DNA of 10,706 nt, taken from Flavobacteriaceae bacterium. Lineage in GTDB: Bacteria; Bacteroidota; Bacteroidia; Flavobacteriales; Flavobacteriaceae. Below are positions 1 through 6,184 of the stretch, in pieces (position 1 is the stretch's first letter; the number at the start of each line of letters is the position of its first letter). The position numbers and the translations under genes were made by a program. The stretch spans positions 1 to 10,706 of the forward strand of contig NZQO01000123.1 in the NCBI GenBank assembly GCA_002693605.1. The letters run 5' to 3'. Under the pieces are notes generated by a model. It was not told where the DNA came from, ran no database searches, and worked only from the letters and a program-made list of their open reading frames with translations.

Positions 1-335
1 ATAAATTGATAATCGCGCTGGCTGTTCTGTCAATTCCAACGCTCGATACGCTGCGTATTTTTATTATCCGAATTGCACATAGACGCAGCCCGTTCACGGC
101 AGATAGGAACCACATACACCACAGACTACTGGATTTGGGCCTTACCCATAAGCAGGCTACCCTATTGCTCATCGCCGTGAACTTGCTAATAATTACGGTA
201 GCACTTTTGGTAGGTGGTTTGAACATTAATTATCAGTTCTTAATAGTCATTTCATTCGTACCCATAATTTGCCTGTTTCCCTATTTCATAGCCCGGCAAG
301 GGTCGCAGTTTAAATTTGTACTGCCTACTTTGTAA
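1..335 (+). CDS. WecA/TagO/MraY-family polyprenyl-phosphate sugar-1-phosphate transferase, C-terminal part (5' end outside window)
   Basis: Integral inner-membrane enzyme class that transfers a sugar-1-phosphate (commonly GlcNAc-1-P) from a UDP-sugar to undecaprenyl phosphate, the first step of O-antigen, capsule or enterobacterial-common-antigen assembly. The visible tail contains the family signature: a 'P-x-L-D-T-L-R' stretch ending a membrane helix, then an Arg-rich cytoplasmic loop 'RRSPFTADRNHIHHRL' whose HIHH motif is encoded at 111-122. In WecA this motif lies in a cytosolic loop needed for activity. Two hydrophobic helices follow and the protein ends at a TAA at 333-335. The frame is open through the left edge (codon AAA at 3-5), so the TTG at position 6 is internal and not a start. 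About two thirds of a usual ~350-residue protein is missing. The sugar specificity cannot be read from this part. It lies directly upstream of nucleotide-sugar, flippase and polymerase genes, which fits a role as the initiating transferase. Confidence 0.88.
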   Translation, partial: KLIIALAVLSIPTLDTLRIFIIRIAHRRSPFTADRNHIHHRLLDLGLTHKQATLLLIAVNLLIITVALLVGGLNINYQFLIVISFVPIICLFPYFIARQGSQFKFVLPTL

Positions 336-353
336 TGGTGATATTAATAACAT

Positions 354-378
354 GATTTGGATGGTTGAAGTCCAAATT
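354..378 (+). other. Small inverted repeat / RNA hairpin between the transferase and gmd
   Basis: ATTTGGA (355-361) and TCCAAAT (371-377) are perfect reverse complements. G354-T378 and T362-G370 could add wobble pairs, leaving a loop of about 7 bases. The hairpin starts about 19 bases after the upstream stop codon. No T-run follows (the next bases are CCTACGG), so it is not a classical intrinsic terminator. It could be a weak attenuator, an mRNA 3'-end stabiliser or chance. The rest of the 336-436 gap shows nothing I can name with confidence apart from a possible -7 element. Confidence 0.4.
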
Positions 379-400
379 CCTACGGAAAATTAAAAATCGA

Positions 401-408
401 TATCTTTA
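401..408 (+). promoter_or_regulatory. Possible Bacteroidota -7 element (TATCTTTA) upstream of gmd
   Basis: TATCTTTA matches the Bacteroidota -7 consensus TAnnTTTG at all but the last base and lies about 29 bases before the gmd start. No clear TTG -33 box sits at the usual 17-21 base spacing; the nearest TTG, at 365-367, is 33 bases away. The call is weak, and gmd may simply be read through from upstream. Confidence 0.2.
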
Positions 409-436
409 AAGACAATTAACCAACAACCAAACTGAT

Positions 437-1555
437 TTGAAAAAAAAGATCGCGTTCATTACCGGTGTAACCGGCCAAGATGGAGCCTATTTAAGTGAAT
501 TTTTATTAGAAAAGGGCTATATCGTACACGGCTTGAAGCGCCGTTCCTCATTACTCAACACCGAAAGGGTGGACCACCTATATCAAGATCCGCACGAAAG
601 TGACCGTAATTTCATTCTGCATTACGGCGATATGACCGATAGCACGAATTTAATTCGCTTAATCCAGGAAATACAACCCGACGAAATCTATAACTTGGCG
701 GCTATGAGCCACGTGCAGGTATCTTTTGAAATGCCCGAATACACTGCTAATGCAGATGGTATTGGTACCTTGCGAATTTTAGATGCCGTTAGGCTGTTGG
801 GTCTTGAACAGAAAACGCGTATTTACCAAGCCTCCACGTCCGAGCTCTACGGCAAGGTACAAGAAACACCACAATCTGAAACTACGCCTTTTTATCCTCG
901 TAGCCCCTACGCCGTGGCTAAGCTCTACGCCTATTGGATGATTGTGAATTACAGGGAAGCTTACGGAATGTATGCTTGCAATGGAATTTTATTCAACCAT
1001 GAATCTCCCATTCGGGGCGAAACCTTTGTTACCCGGAAAATTACACGGGCGGTATCGAAAATTGCGTTGGGTCTTCAGGATATACTTTATCTAGGGAACC
1101 TTGATGCAAAACGCGACTGGGGTCACGCCAAAGATTATGTTAAGATGATGTGGATGATCCTACAACACGATACACCCGAAGATTGGGTAATTGCCACGGG
1201 GAGAACAACATCGGTCAGGGATTTTGTGCGTGCCGCCTTCAAGGAAGTAGCTATTGAACTGGAATTTGAGGGCAAGGGGGTCGACGAAATTGCACGCGTA
1301 AAGTCGTGCAAGAACGAGAAATATTCCATCCCGGAGGGCACCGTCGTGCTGCGGGTAGATCCAAAATACTTTAGGCCCACCGAGGTTGACCTTTTAATTG
1401 GAGACCCCACTAAGGCGAAAAATAAATTGGGCTGGGAAGCCACATACGATCTGGAAGCACTGGTCAAGGATATGATGCAGAGTGACCTAAAGCTCATGAA
1501 AAAAGATAGGTACCTAGAAAATGGTGGCTTCGAAACGGCAAATTACTATGAATAA
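437..1555 (+). CDS. gmd: GDP-mannose 4,6-dehydratase
   Basis: Cytoplasmic short-chain dehydratase/reductase that converts GDP-D-mannose to GDP-4-keto-6-deoxy-D-mannose, the first committed step to GDP-L-fucose and related 6-deoxyhexoses. The 372-residue length is typical. The N-terminus carries the Rossmann loop '[12 protein letters not shown]' (Gly10, Gly13, Gly16). The active site is visible as S133-T134-S135-E136 ('STSELYGK') and Tyr158-xxx-Lys162 ('YAVAK'). The very conserved Gmd substrate/cofactor segment '[16 protein letters not shown]' begins at residue 187. The start is TTG at 437: an in-frame TGA lies immediately before it (434-436), and no ATG occurs in frame before the nucleotide-binding loop, so a non-ATG start is effectively forced. 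An AAAAAAAA run follows the start codon, typical of A-rich initiation in this phylum. The stop TAA shares one base with the fcl start (TAATG), implying translational coupling of the two enzymes. Confidence 0.97.
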   Translation: MKKKIAFITGVTGQDGAYLSEFLLEKGYIVHGLKRRSSLLNTERVDHLYQDPHESDRNFILHYGDMTDSTNLIRLIQEIQPDEIYNLAAMSHVQVSFEMPEYTANADGIGTLRILDAVRLLGLEQKTRIYQASTSELYGKVQETPQSETTPFYPRSPYAVAKLYAYWMIVNYREAYGMYACNGILFNHESPIRGETFVTRKITRAVSKIALGLQDILYLGNLDAKRDWGHAKDYVKMMWMILQHDTPEDWVIATGRTTSVRDFVRAAFKEVAIELEFEGKGVDEIARVKSCKNEKYSIPEGTVVLRVDPKYFRPTEVDLLIGDPTKAKNKLGWEATYDLEALVKDMMQSDLKLMKKDRYLENGGFETANYYE

Positions 1556-2517
1556 TGATTACTAAAGATGCAAGAATATATATTGCGGGACACCGCGGTA
1601 TGGTGGGACGGGCTATCTGGAAAACCCTTGAATACAATGGATACACTAATTTAGTTGGTGCGGGCAGCGATAAATTGGACTTACGCAACCAAGCCAGCGT
1701 AATGCAATATTTTGAAGAAATGCAGCCCGCGGTCATCATCGATGCCGCTGCCCGCGTGGGTGGGATCATGGCAAATAAAAATTATCCATATACGTTCATT
1801 ATGGATAATCTTCAAATTCAAAATAACCTAATTCAGGCCGCACATAATTACGGAGTTGAAAAATTTATATTTCTAGGTAGTTCCTGTATTTATCCCAAAA
1901 TGGCGCCCCAGCCCCTAAAGGAGTCCTATTTGCTAACCGAGAGTCTTGAGCCATCCAATCAGTGGTATGCCATTGCGAAAATCGCTGGAGTGAAGGCCTG
2001 CGAAGCCGTACGGGAACAATTCGGAAAGGATTTCGTTAGTCTCATGCCCACAAATTTGTATGGTCCAAATGATAATTTCGATTTGGAGACTTCGCATGTG
2101 GTGCCAGCGATGCTGCACAAGTTTCATACGGCAAAGGAGAATGGGCACGAATCAGTTGCCCTATGGGGTAGCGGATCGCCAAAACGTGAGTTCTTGCACG
2201 TGAGTGATTTGGGCCAAGCTGTTTTATTTACGTTGGAAAATGAATTGAACGAACCGCTCTATAATGTGGGTACGGGGACTGACATTTCCATTAAGGACCT
2301 CGCCCAGTTAATTCAGCGCATCGTAGGGCACACGGGTAAAATAATCTGGGATTCATCTAAGCCCGACGGTACTCCCAGAAAATTATTGGATGTCTCTAAA
2401 CTTGAGCGAGAGGGTTGGAAACATCAAATTTCCCTAGAAGATGGATTAAGGCAAACATATTCATGGTTTCGAGAAAATGAGGGGCAGTTACGACGGGTTA
2501 CTTTATCTAAACAATAA
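1555..2517 (+). CDS. fcl: GDP-L-fucose synthase (GDP-4-keto-6-deoxymannose epimerase/reductase)
   Basis: NADPH-dependent cytoplasmic SDR enzyme that epimerises GDP-4-keto-6-deoxymannose at C3 and C5 and reduces C4 to give GDP-L-fucose, using the product of the gene just upstream. The 320 residues match the family length. Visible features are the N-terminal 'AGHRGMVG' dinucleotide loop (residues 11-18), the family stretch 'VGGIMANKNYP' (68-78), the 'LGSSCIYPKMAPQP' segment with Ser109/Ser110 and Cys111, Tyr138 and Lys142 of the YxxxK motif, and His181, which aligns with the catalytic His179 of the E. coli enzyme (family knowledge). The 'GSPKREFLHVSDL' segment is also characteristic. The ATG at 1555 overlaps the gmd stop by one base. 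With both enzymes intact, the cell should be able to make GDP-L-fucose from GDP-mannose for this glycan. Confidence 0.97.
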   Translation: MITKDARIYIAGHRGMVGRAIWKTLEYNGYTNLVGAGSDKLDLRNQASVMQYFEEMQPAVIIDAAARVGGIMANKNYPYTFIMDNLQIQNNLIQAAHNYGVEKFIFLGSSCIYPKMAPQPLKESYLLTESLEPSNQWYAIAKIAGVKACEAVREQFGKDFVSLMPTNLYGPNDNFDLETSHVVPAMLHKFHTAKENGHESVALWGSGSPKREFLHVSDLGQAVLFTLENELNEPLYNVGTGTDISIKDLAQLIQRIVGHTGKIIWDSSKPDGTPRKLLDVSKLEREGWKHQISLEDGLRQTYSWFRENEGQLRRVTLSKQ

Positions 2518-2564
2518 ATGGCGCGAGGCTATTGAAAACCCTATAACCTAACCTTATTCGGCCT

Positions 2565-3833
2565 GTGATAGATAAGCTACGCTCCTTATATAATTCAAAA
2601 TCAGCTGAAGCGCCAAAACTTTTACACGTTTTTGTGGATCAGGTTTTTATGAGTGTTAGCACGCTCCTGACTACAATCGTCTTGGCCCGGACTTACGAGA
2701 AAATCGTATATGCAGACCTCGTGCTATTATTCTCACTCGCATTATTTATTCTAGGGTTACAGAGTTCGGCCATCTCCAAGCCGTATGCGATTAATCTTAA
2801 CGACTATAAAGGGGGGCAACGTTTCAGTTTCTTCCATTTTACCATTTCGCTGAAATTACTATTTACTTTGTTGGTTATCCTCGTATTTCCGATACTCTAT
2901 AAAATTCTTTTTAATGAATGGGACGTTTCCCGTCTCTTTCACTACTTATTTTTTATCATCGCCTACACACTTTATTTCTTCGTAAGGGAAACACTTTTAA
3001 GCGAACGGAAAACGAAGGAAAATTTATGGTATGGGGTATTTTGCTCGAGCGGATTGATAACCCTATTGGGACTTATATATTTCAACAGATATACCTCGCT
3101 AGAATTTTATTTAAGGTACGCATCTATAATTTACTTCGGAATAAGCTGCGTTTATCTTATAAAGAATATCTCACAACTTAGGGTTTATAGAAAACGGTAT
3201 TTTTCCTATCTCCGTGCTAACTGGAAAGTTGGCAGGTGGTTGGTAGGCTCTAATATGCTGTTTCACCTAAGTTCAAATATTTATCCGTGGCTATTGTTAT
3301 ATTTAACCACCAAGAGCGATATTGCCATATTTGGTGTACTCATGAGTGTTGGAAATGTTGTAAATCCGGTATTAACCGCTGTGAATTCCTATTTATTGCC
3401 CGTATTCGTCCGGCGCAATCAGTTTTATGAAAAAGTGCACCGTCTAGTAAATAACTGGGCCATTTTTTTTATAATAATGGCGGTGGTTTTGGTGGGCGTG
3501 GGATATTTCTTTGGCCAGGAACTAATTATAGTCTTGTTTGGCGATAAATATGCCGAGCTCGGTTTATTGGTGCTCTACCCCTTTGTGGTCCAAGCGATTA
3601 AGGTGGTGTTTCAGCCTTTTAAAATTGCGTTGGAAGCCATTAAACGCACCGATATCAATTTCTGGGTGCTCATTCCCCGAAGTATAATAGCACTCGTTGT
3701 GGGATATTTTCTAGTAAAGAATTACGGCCTGCTAGGAGTGTTTTATACAATGATTGCCGAAAATTTAGTGTACCAACTATTGCATTTTACCTTTTACCAA
3801 ATTGTAATTAGAAAAAAATCTGTGACCGCCTAA
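2565..3833 (+). CDS. wzx: Wzx-type lipid-linked oligosaccharide flippase (MOP/polysaccharide-synthesis family)
   Basis: Polytopic inner-membrane protein predicted to move undecaprenyl-pyrophosphate-linked repeat units across the cytoplasmic membrane. The 422-residue length and about 12 hydrophobic segments (roughly residues 24-42, 50-70, 92-113, 124-140, 157-173, 181-199, 222-247, 254-281, 297-315, 319-342, 366-384, 386-409) fit the MOP flippase family. The 'FGDKYAELG' loop near residues 325-333 resembles the 'FG.kY..a' element common in Wzx proteins. Sequence conservation is low in this family, so the call rests on topology, length and position. The start is GTG at 2565: an in-frame TAA lies at 2544-2546, and the next in-frame ATG (residue 29) would remove the amphipathic N-terminus and part of helix 1. 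The coding region is AT-rich, as is usual for flippases, and holds an eight-T run at 3463-3470. The next gene starts 9 bases downstream in the same frame. Confidence 0.88.
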   Translation: MIDKLRSLYNSKSAEAPKLLHVFVDQVFMSVSTLLTTIVLARTYEKIVYADLVLLFSLALFILGLQSSAISKPYAINLNDYKGGQRFSFFHFTISLKLLFTLLVILVFPILYKILFNEWDVSRLFHYLFFIIAYTLYFFVRETLLSERKTKENLWYGVFCSSGLITLLGLIYFNRYTSLEFYLRYASIIYFGISCVYLIKNISQLRVYRKRYFSYLRANWKVGRWLVGSNMLFHLSSNIYPWLLLYLTTKSDIAIFGVLMSVGNVVNPVLTAVNSYLLPVFVRRNQFYEKVHRLVNNWAIFFIIMAVVLVGVGYFFGQELIIVLFGDKYAELGLLVLYPFVVQAIKVVFQPFKIALEAIKRTDINFWVLIPRSIIALVVGYFLVKNYGLLGVFYTMIAENLVYQLLHFTFYQIVIRKKSVTA

Positions 3834-3842
3834 CAAAACAGC

Positions 3843-5084
3843 TTGAAGAAACTGCCTACATACAAATTTTTCCTAAGTGCCATCGTCTTCATCTTTGTTA
3901 CGCTGGTAGTAATGAACTCGGTGCAATCGTTCACTATTGTAGCGCAAATTGGGATGTACGGCAAAGTAATTTTTTCAGGATTAGGAATACTTGGTTGTCT
4001 GGTCTTTCTGCATAACAATCCCATACGGGTGGTACTGCGGAATCAGTATTTATTAGGAACTGCGTACGCCTTGATACTGATTTTTTCAATCTTTTTTGCG
4101 GTACGCTATTCCGATAGCGATAAGTTGCTCTTCAATTTGGTATTTCCCATTTACTTGGTCTTTTACTATTTGGTGTACAAGTCCATGTTACGCGTTCAAT
4201 TTGATTCCGCCGGCCTTGAAACTGCCGAGCGCGGAAAGCTTATGGTGCTAAAGGCATACCGTGCAGCCCTTTTGGTCAATACGGTAGTGTGGTTTGCTAT
4301 TGCGCTGGCGGGCAACGTTTTTATGTACGATGCAGGCGGTTTTGGAGGTTTCTTTGTCGATAAGATACACTTCGGCCTATATGCGGCCACGGGTTTTCTC
4401 GTATGTTTCTACCTGCGGTACCACGAGCGCTACAATGACAGATCGTGGTCCAATTTGCTTCAGATTTTGTTATATCTCGCGTTAGTGATCTTCACGTCGA
4501 GAAATGCAATTTTTATTTGTGCTACGGCCATACTTTATTATTTTTTCTTATCTCGAATTAAGTCCGGTTTCTTAATTTTCCTTTTATTATTGGTCGGTTT
4601 GATCGCGCTCTACTACCAAGAAATTTTCTTGGATATTTCTCCCAAAACAATAAATGAACTCTCTACCGGCAGATTCGAGATCTGGCGTTTGGCGTTGAAA
4701 GCGATTTTTGAACAGGGCATTTTATGGGGAAATGGTCTCTTTAACTTAAATTCCATAGTTCTTTCCGAAAATATAGGTACGGGGTTTTATTACCTTGATA
4801 CCTTAGATTTTTTATATTTCCATTCTTCCTATATTGAAATCTTAGCCGGAGGCGGAATTGTTCTCTTGGTTCTTTTTGTTCTCATAATGCTTAATACATG
4901 GCCGGTTTTTAGCCGGATGGATAAGACCATATTAATACCCATTCTCTGGGGTGCGCTCGTAGAAAGCTATCTCGCCCAACCGTTTTTGCTAATTTCATCG
5001 CTTTTTTATTTTCTCCTTATGGCAAACAGTAGCATTGTTAGAATTAAGCGTACTACTGTCGATAATTTAAAACCTATAAAATAA
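3843..5084 (+). CDS. wzy: Wzy-type O-antigen/capsule polymerase (O-antigen ligase superfamily)
   Basis: Polytopic membrane protein predicted to polymerise lipid-linked repeat units on the periplasmic face. The 413 residues contain roughly 11-12 hydrophobic helices and a long non-membrane region at about 259-335. That region carries the Wzy/WaaL superfamily signature 'STGRFEIW' (S274, G276, R277, W281) and 'HSSYIEILAGGG' starting at His327. A further 'TSRNA' motif (219-223) sits in a membrane helix, as in other family members. The position beside a flippase favours polymerase over ligase, but sequence alone does not separate the two. The start is TTG at 3843: the preceding gene's TAA (3831-3833) is in the same frame, no ATG occurs before helix 1, and the next in-frame ATG is residue 24. 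The stop shares one base with the next gene (TAATG at 5082-5086). Confidence 0.87.
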   Translation: MKKLPTYKFFLSAIVFIFVTLVVMNSVQSFTIVAQIGMYGKVIFSGLGILGCLVFLHNNPIRVVLRNQYLLGTAYALILIFSIFFAVRYSDSDKLLFNLVFPIYLVFYYLVYKSMLRVQFDSAGLETAERGKLMVLKAYRAALLVNTVVWFAIALAGNVFMYDAGGFGGFFVDKIHFGLYAATGFLVCFYLRYHERYNDRSWSNLLQILLYLALVIFTSRNAIFICATAILYYFFLSRIKSGFLIFLLLLVGLIALYYQEIFLDISPKTINELSTGRFEIWRLALKAIFEQGILWGNGLFNLNSIVLSENIGTGFYYLDTLDFLYFHSSYIEILAGGGIVLLVLFVLIMLNTWPVFSRMDKTILIPILWGALVESYLAQPFLLISSLFYFLLMANSSIVRIKRTTVDNLKPIK

Positions 5085-5986
5085 TGCAGCTCGCACCCAT
5101 TTGTTTGTTCACGTATAATCGCTTAGCGGAAACACAAAAAACCGTTCGAAGTTTACAGCGAAATTTCCTGGCTTCTGAAAGCGACCTGTACATATTTTCA
5201 GATGGGGCCAAAACTCAAGAATCGGAAGGCAAGGTACAGAGGGTGCGAGATTACCTTGCCACTATAGACGGATTTAAGGATATCCGAATTATTGAATCAC
5301 CTACCAACAAAGGCTTGGCGACTTCAATAATCGATGGGGTAAGCCAGGTGCTTCAAGATACACCTAAGGTAATCGTAATTGAGGACGATTTGGTAACCGC
5401 GCCTAACTTTCTCGATTTTATGAATCAGGCCCTTCATTTCTACCAGAATGATTCAAATGTCTTGTCCATATCGGGATATACCATGGACTTGCCTAGCCTG
5501 CCCGGCGATTCCGATTTTTATTTCGGTTATCGGGCTTCCTCGTGGGGGTGGGCGACCTGGAAAGATCGATGGGACGGGATAGACTGGCAAGTTTCCGACT
5601 ATATAAGTTTCAGGAACAACAAAAATGCCCTCGCTGCATTTAATAGGGGAGGATCGGATATGACGCGAATGCTGGCCAACCAAATGAAAGGAAAGATAGA
5701 TTCTTGGGCTATTCGTTTTTGCTACCATCAATTTAAGAATAACCAGGTTACCGTATTTCCCACACGGTCTAAATTACAAAATATCGGTTTTGGTGAGGAC
5801 GCCACCCACACCGCCGGGACGAAGCGATTTTACACCTTATTGGACGAGACTGAAAATAGGGTTTTCGATTTTAAGCTCTTTACGGAGATGGATGCAAAGT
5901 TAGTAGCAGAATTTGCACAGAAATTCTCAATTAGGGCGCGTCTTGTTGATAAGATACAGCGTACTTTTTCGAAATTTCTGCAGTAA
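5084..5986 (+). CDS. GT-A-fold glycosyltransferase (GT2-like, GNT-I/GT13-like sequence)
   Basis: Predicted cytoplasmic nucleotide-sugar-dependent glycosyltransferase acting on the growing lipid-linked repeat unit. It opens with 'APICLFTYNRLAET', a nucleotide-binding start typical of the GT-A fold. A 'FSDGAK' element lies at 38-43, and an acidic metal-binding motif E100-D101-D102 inside 'VIVIEDDLVTAPNFLDFMN' is equivalent to the DXD motif. The EDD-plus-'P.F..FM..aL' pattern resembles eukaryotic GlcNAc-transferase I (GT13) and its bacterial relatives more than classical GT2 enzymes. A Trp-rich 'SSWGWATWKDRWD' (152-164) and 'SWAIR' (207-211) probably shape the acceptor site. No membrane helix is seen. 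The length is 300 residues and the ATG at 5084 overlaps the polymerase stop. Donor and acceptor are unknown; a fucosyl transfer is possible but unsupported. It is the last gene before a 194-base gap. Confidence 0.85.
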   Translation: MQLAPICLFTYNRLAETQKTVRSLQRNFLASESDLYIFSDGAKTQESEGKVQRVRDYLATIDGFKDIRIIESPTNKGLATSIIDGVSQVLQDTPKVIVIEDDLVTAPNFLDFMNQALHFYQNDSNVLSISGYTMDLPSLPGDSDFYFGYRASSWGWATWKDRWDGIDWQVSDYISFRNNKNALAAFNRGGSDMTRMLANQMKGKIDSWAIRFCYHQFKNNQVTVFPTRSKLQNIGFGEDATHTAGTKRFYTLLDETENRVFDFKLFTEMDAKLVAEFAQKFSIRARLVDKIQRTFSKFLQ

Positions 5987-6095
5987 ATCTTCTTTTACAT
6001 CAAATAGTCAATTCTGTTTAAGGAAAAATTTTGCACTCAAAATTACTGCGCGCATTTAACTAAAATTGGGAAAGAATTAATATATCTACAAGACA

Positions 6096-6122
6096 TTGGC
6101 CCTTTAGTATATAGTATTTTTA
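6096..6122 (+). promoter_or_regulatory. Candidate Bacteroidota-type promoter before the glycosyltransferase cassette
   Basis: TTG at 6096-6098 and TATTTTTA at 6115-6122 resemble the phylum's -33 (TTG) and -7 (TAnnTTTG) boxes, the -7 box differing only in its last base. The spacing between them is 16 bases, one or more shorter than usual. Transcription would then begin near 6127-6130, placing the hairpin at 6125-6167 close to the 5' end of the message. The region is AT-rich, so a chance match is quite possible. Confidence 0.28.
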
Positions 6123-6184
6123 TGAAACCCTCATTAATAAAGGCTTTCTCACTTTATAAGGGGGTTTGCAACCAGCGCCAATGA
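6122..6184 (+). CDS. Possible 20-codon leader ORF overlapping the GT4 start by ATGA
   Basis: An ATG at 6122 opens a frame of 20 codons (peptide beginning MKPSLIKAFS and ending VCNQRQ) that stops at TGA 6182-6184. The downstream glycosyltransferase ATG is at 6181, so start and stop share the ATGA arrangement seen between two other genes of this cassette. The peptide is short, basic (four Lys/Arg) and resembles no family I know. The long hairpin lies almost entirely within it. If translated, it would couple ribosomes into the cassette. If the candidate promoter at 6096-6122 is the only one, the ATG would lie upstream of the transcription start and the ORF would be meaningless. Existence as a real gene is unproven. 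Confidence 0.25.
   Translation: MKPSLIKAFSLYKGVCNQRQ
6125..6167 (+). promoter_or_regulatory. Long imperfect hairpin in the leader of the GT4 gene
   Basis: Paired segments, outer to inner: AAACCC (6125-6130) with GGGTTT (6162-6167); T6131 with G6161 (wobble) and C6132 with G6160; TTA (6134-6136) with TAA (6157-6159); TAAAG (6138-6142) with CTTTA (6152-6156). A6133 and A6137 are bulged and bases 6143-6151 form a nine-base loop. That is 16 pairs in total. The stem ends 13 bases before the ATG at 6181 and is followed by GCAACC, not a T-run, so it is not a standard intrinsic terminator. Possible roles are control of translation initiation, mRNA protection or processing. Confidence 0.5.

Larger units (their letters stand above)
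5987..6180 (+). other. Longest intergenic gap of the window; AT-rich, with leader-like elements in its right half
   Basis: These 194 bases separate the polymerase block from the four-gene cassette. The left half (about 5987-6090) is AT-rich and holds nothing I can identify: no strong hairpin with a T-run, no transposon end and no recognisable gene remnant. The right half holds a possible promoter (6096-6122), a long imperfect hairpin (6125-6167) and a 20-codon ORF (6122-6184), each listed separately. The gap is therefore the most likely regulatory boundary inside the locus. Confidence 0.55.

Noticed and set aside
1135..1769. Minus-strand open frames opposite gmd and the gmd/fcl junction
   Set aside because: They lie fully opposite well-identified enzymes, have no family resemblance and look like antisense shadows.
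2918..3181. Plus-strand 87-codon frame inside the flippase gene
   Set aside because: It is an alternative frame within a continuous membrane-protein gene and shows no domain pattern.
6125..6167. Reading the hairpin as a rho-independent terminator of the upstream polymerase block
   Set aside because: No T-run follows on the + strand and none follows in the minus-strand direction either; the stem is also interrupted by bulges and AT-rich inside.
6166..6180. TTG at 6166 as start of the GT4 gene
   Set aside because: It adds five residues without family character and overlaps the hairpin stem; the ATG at 6181 is followed directly by the usual 'KKILFI' start.
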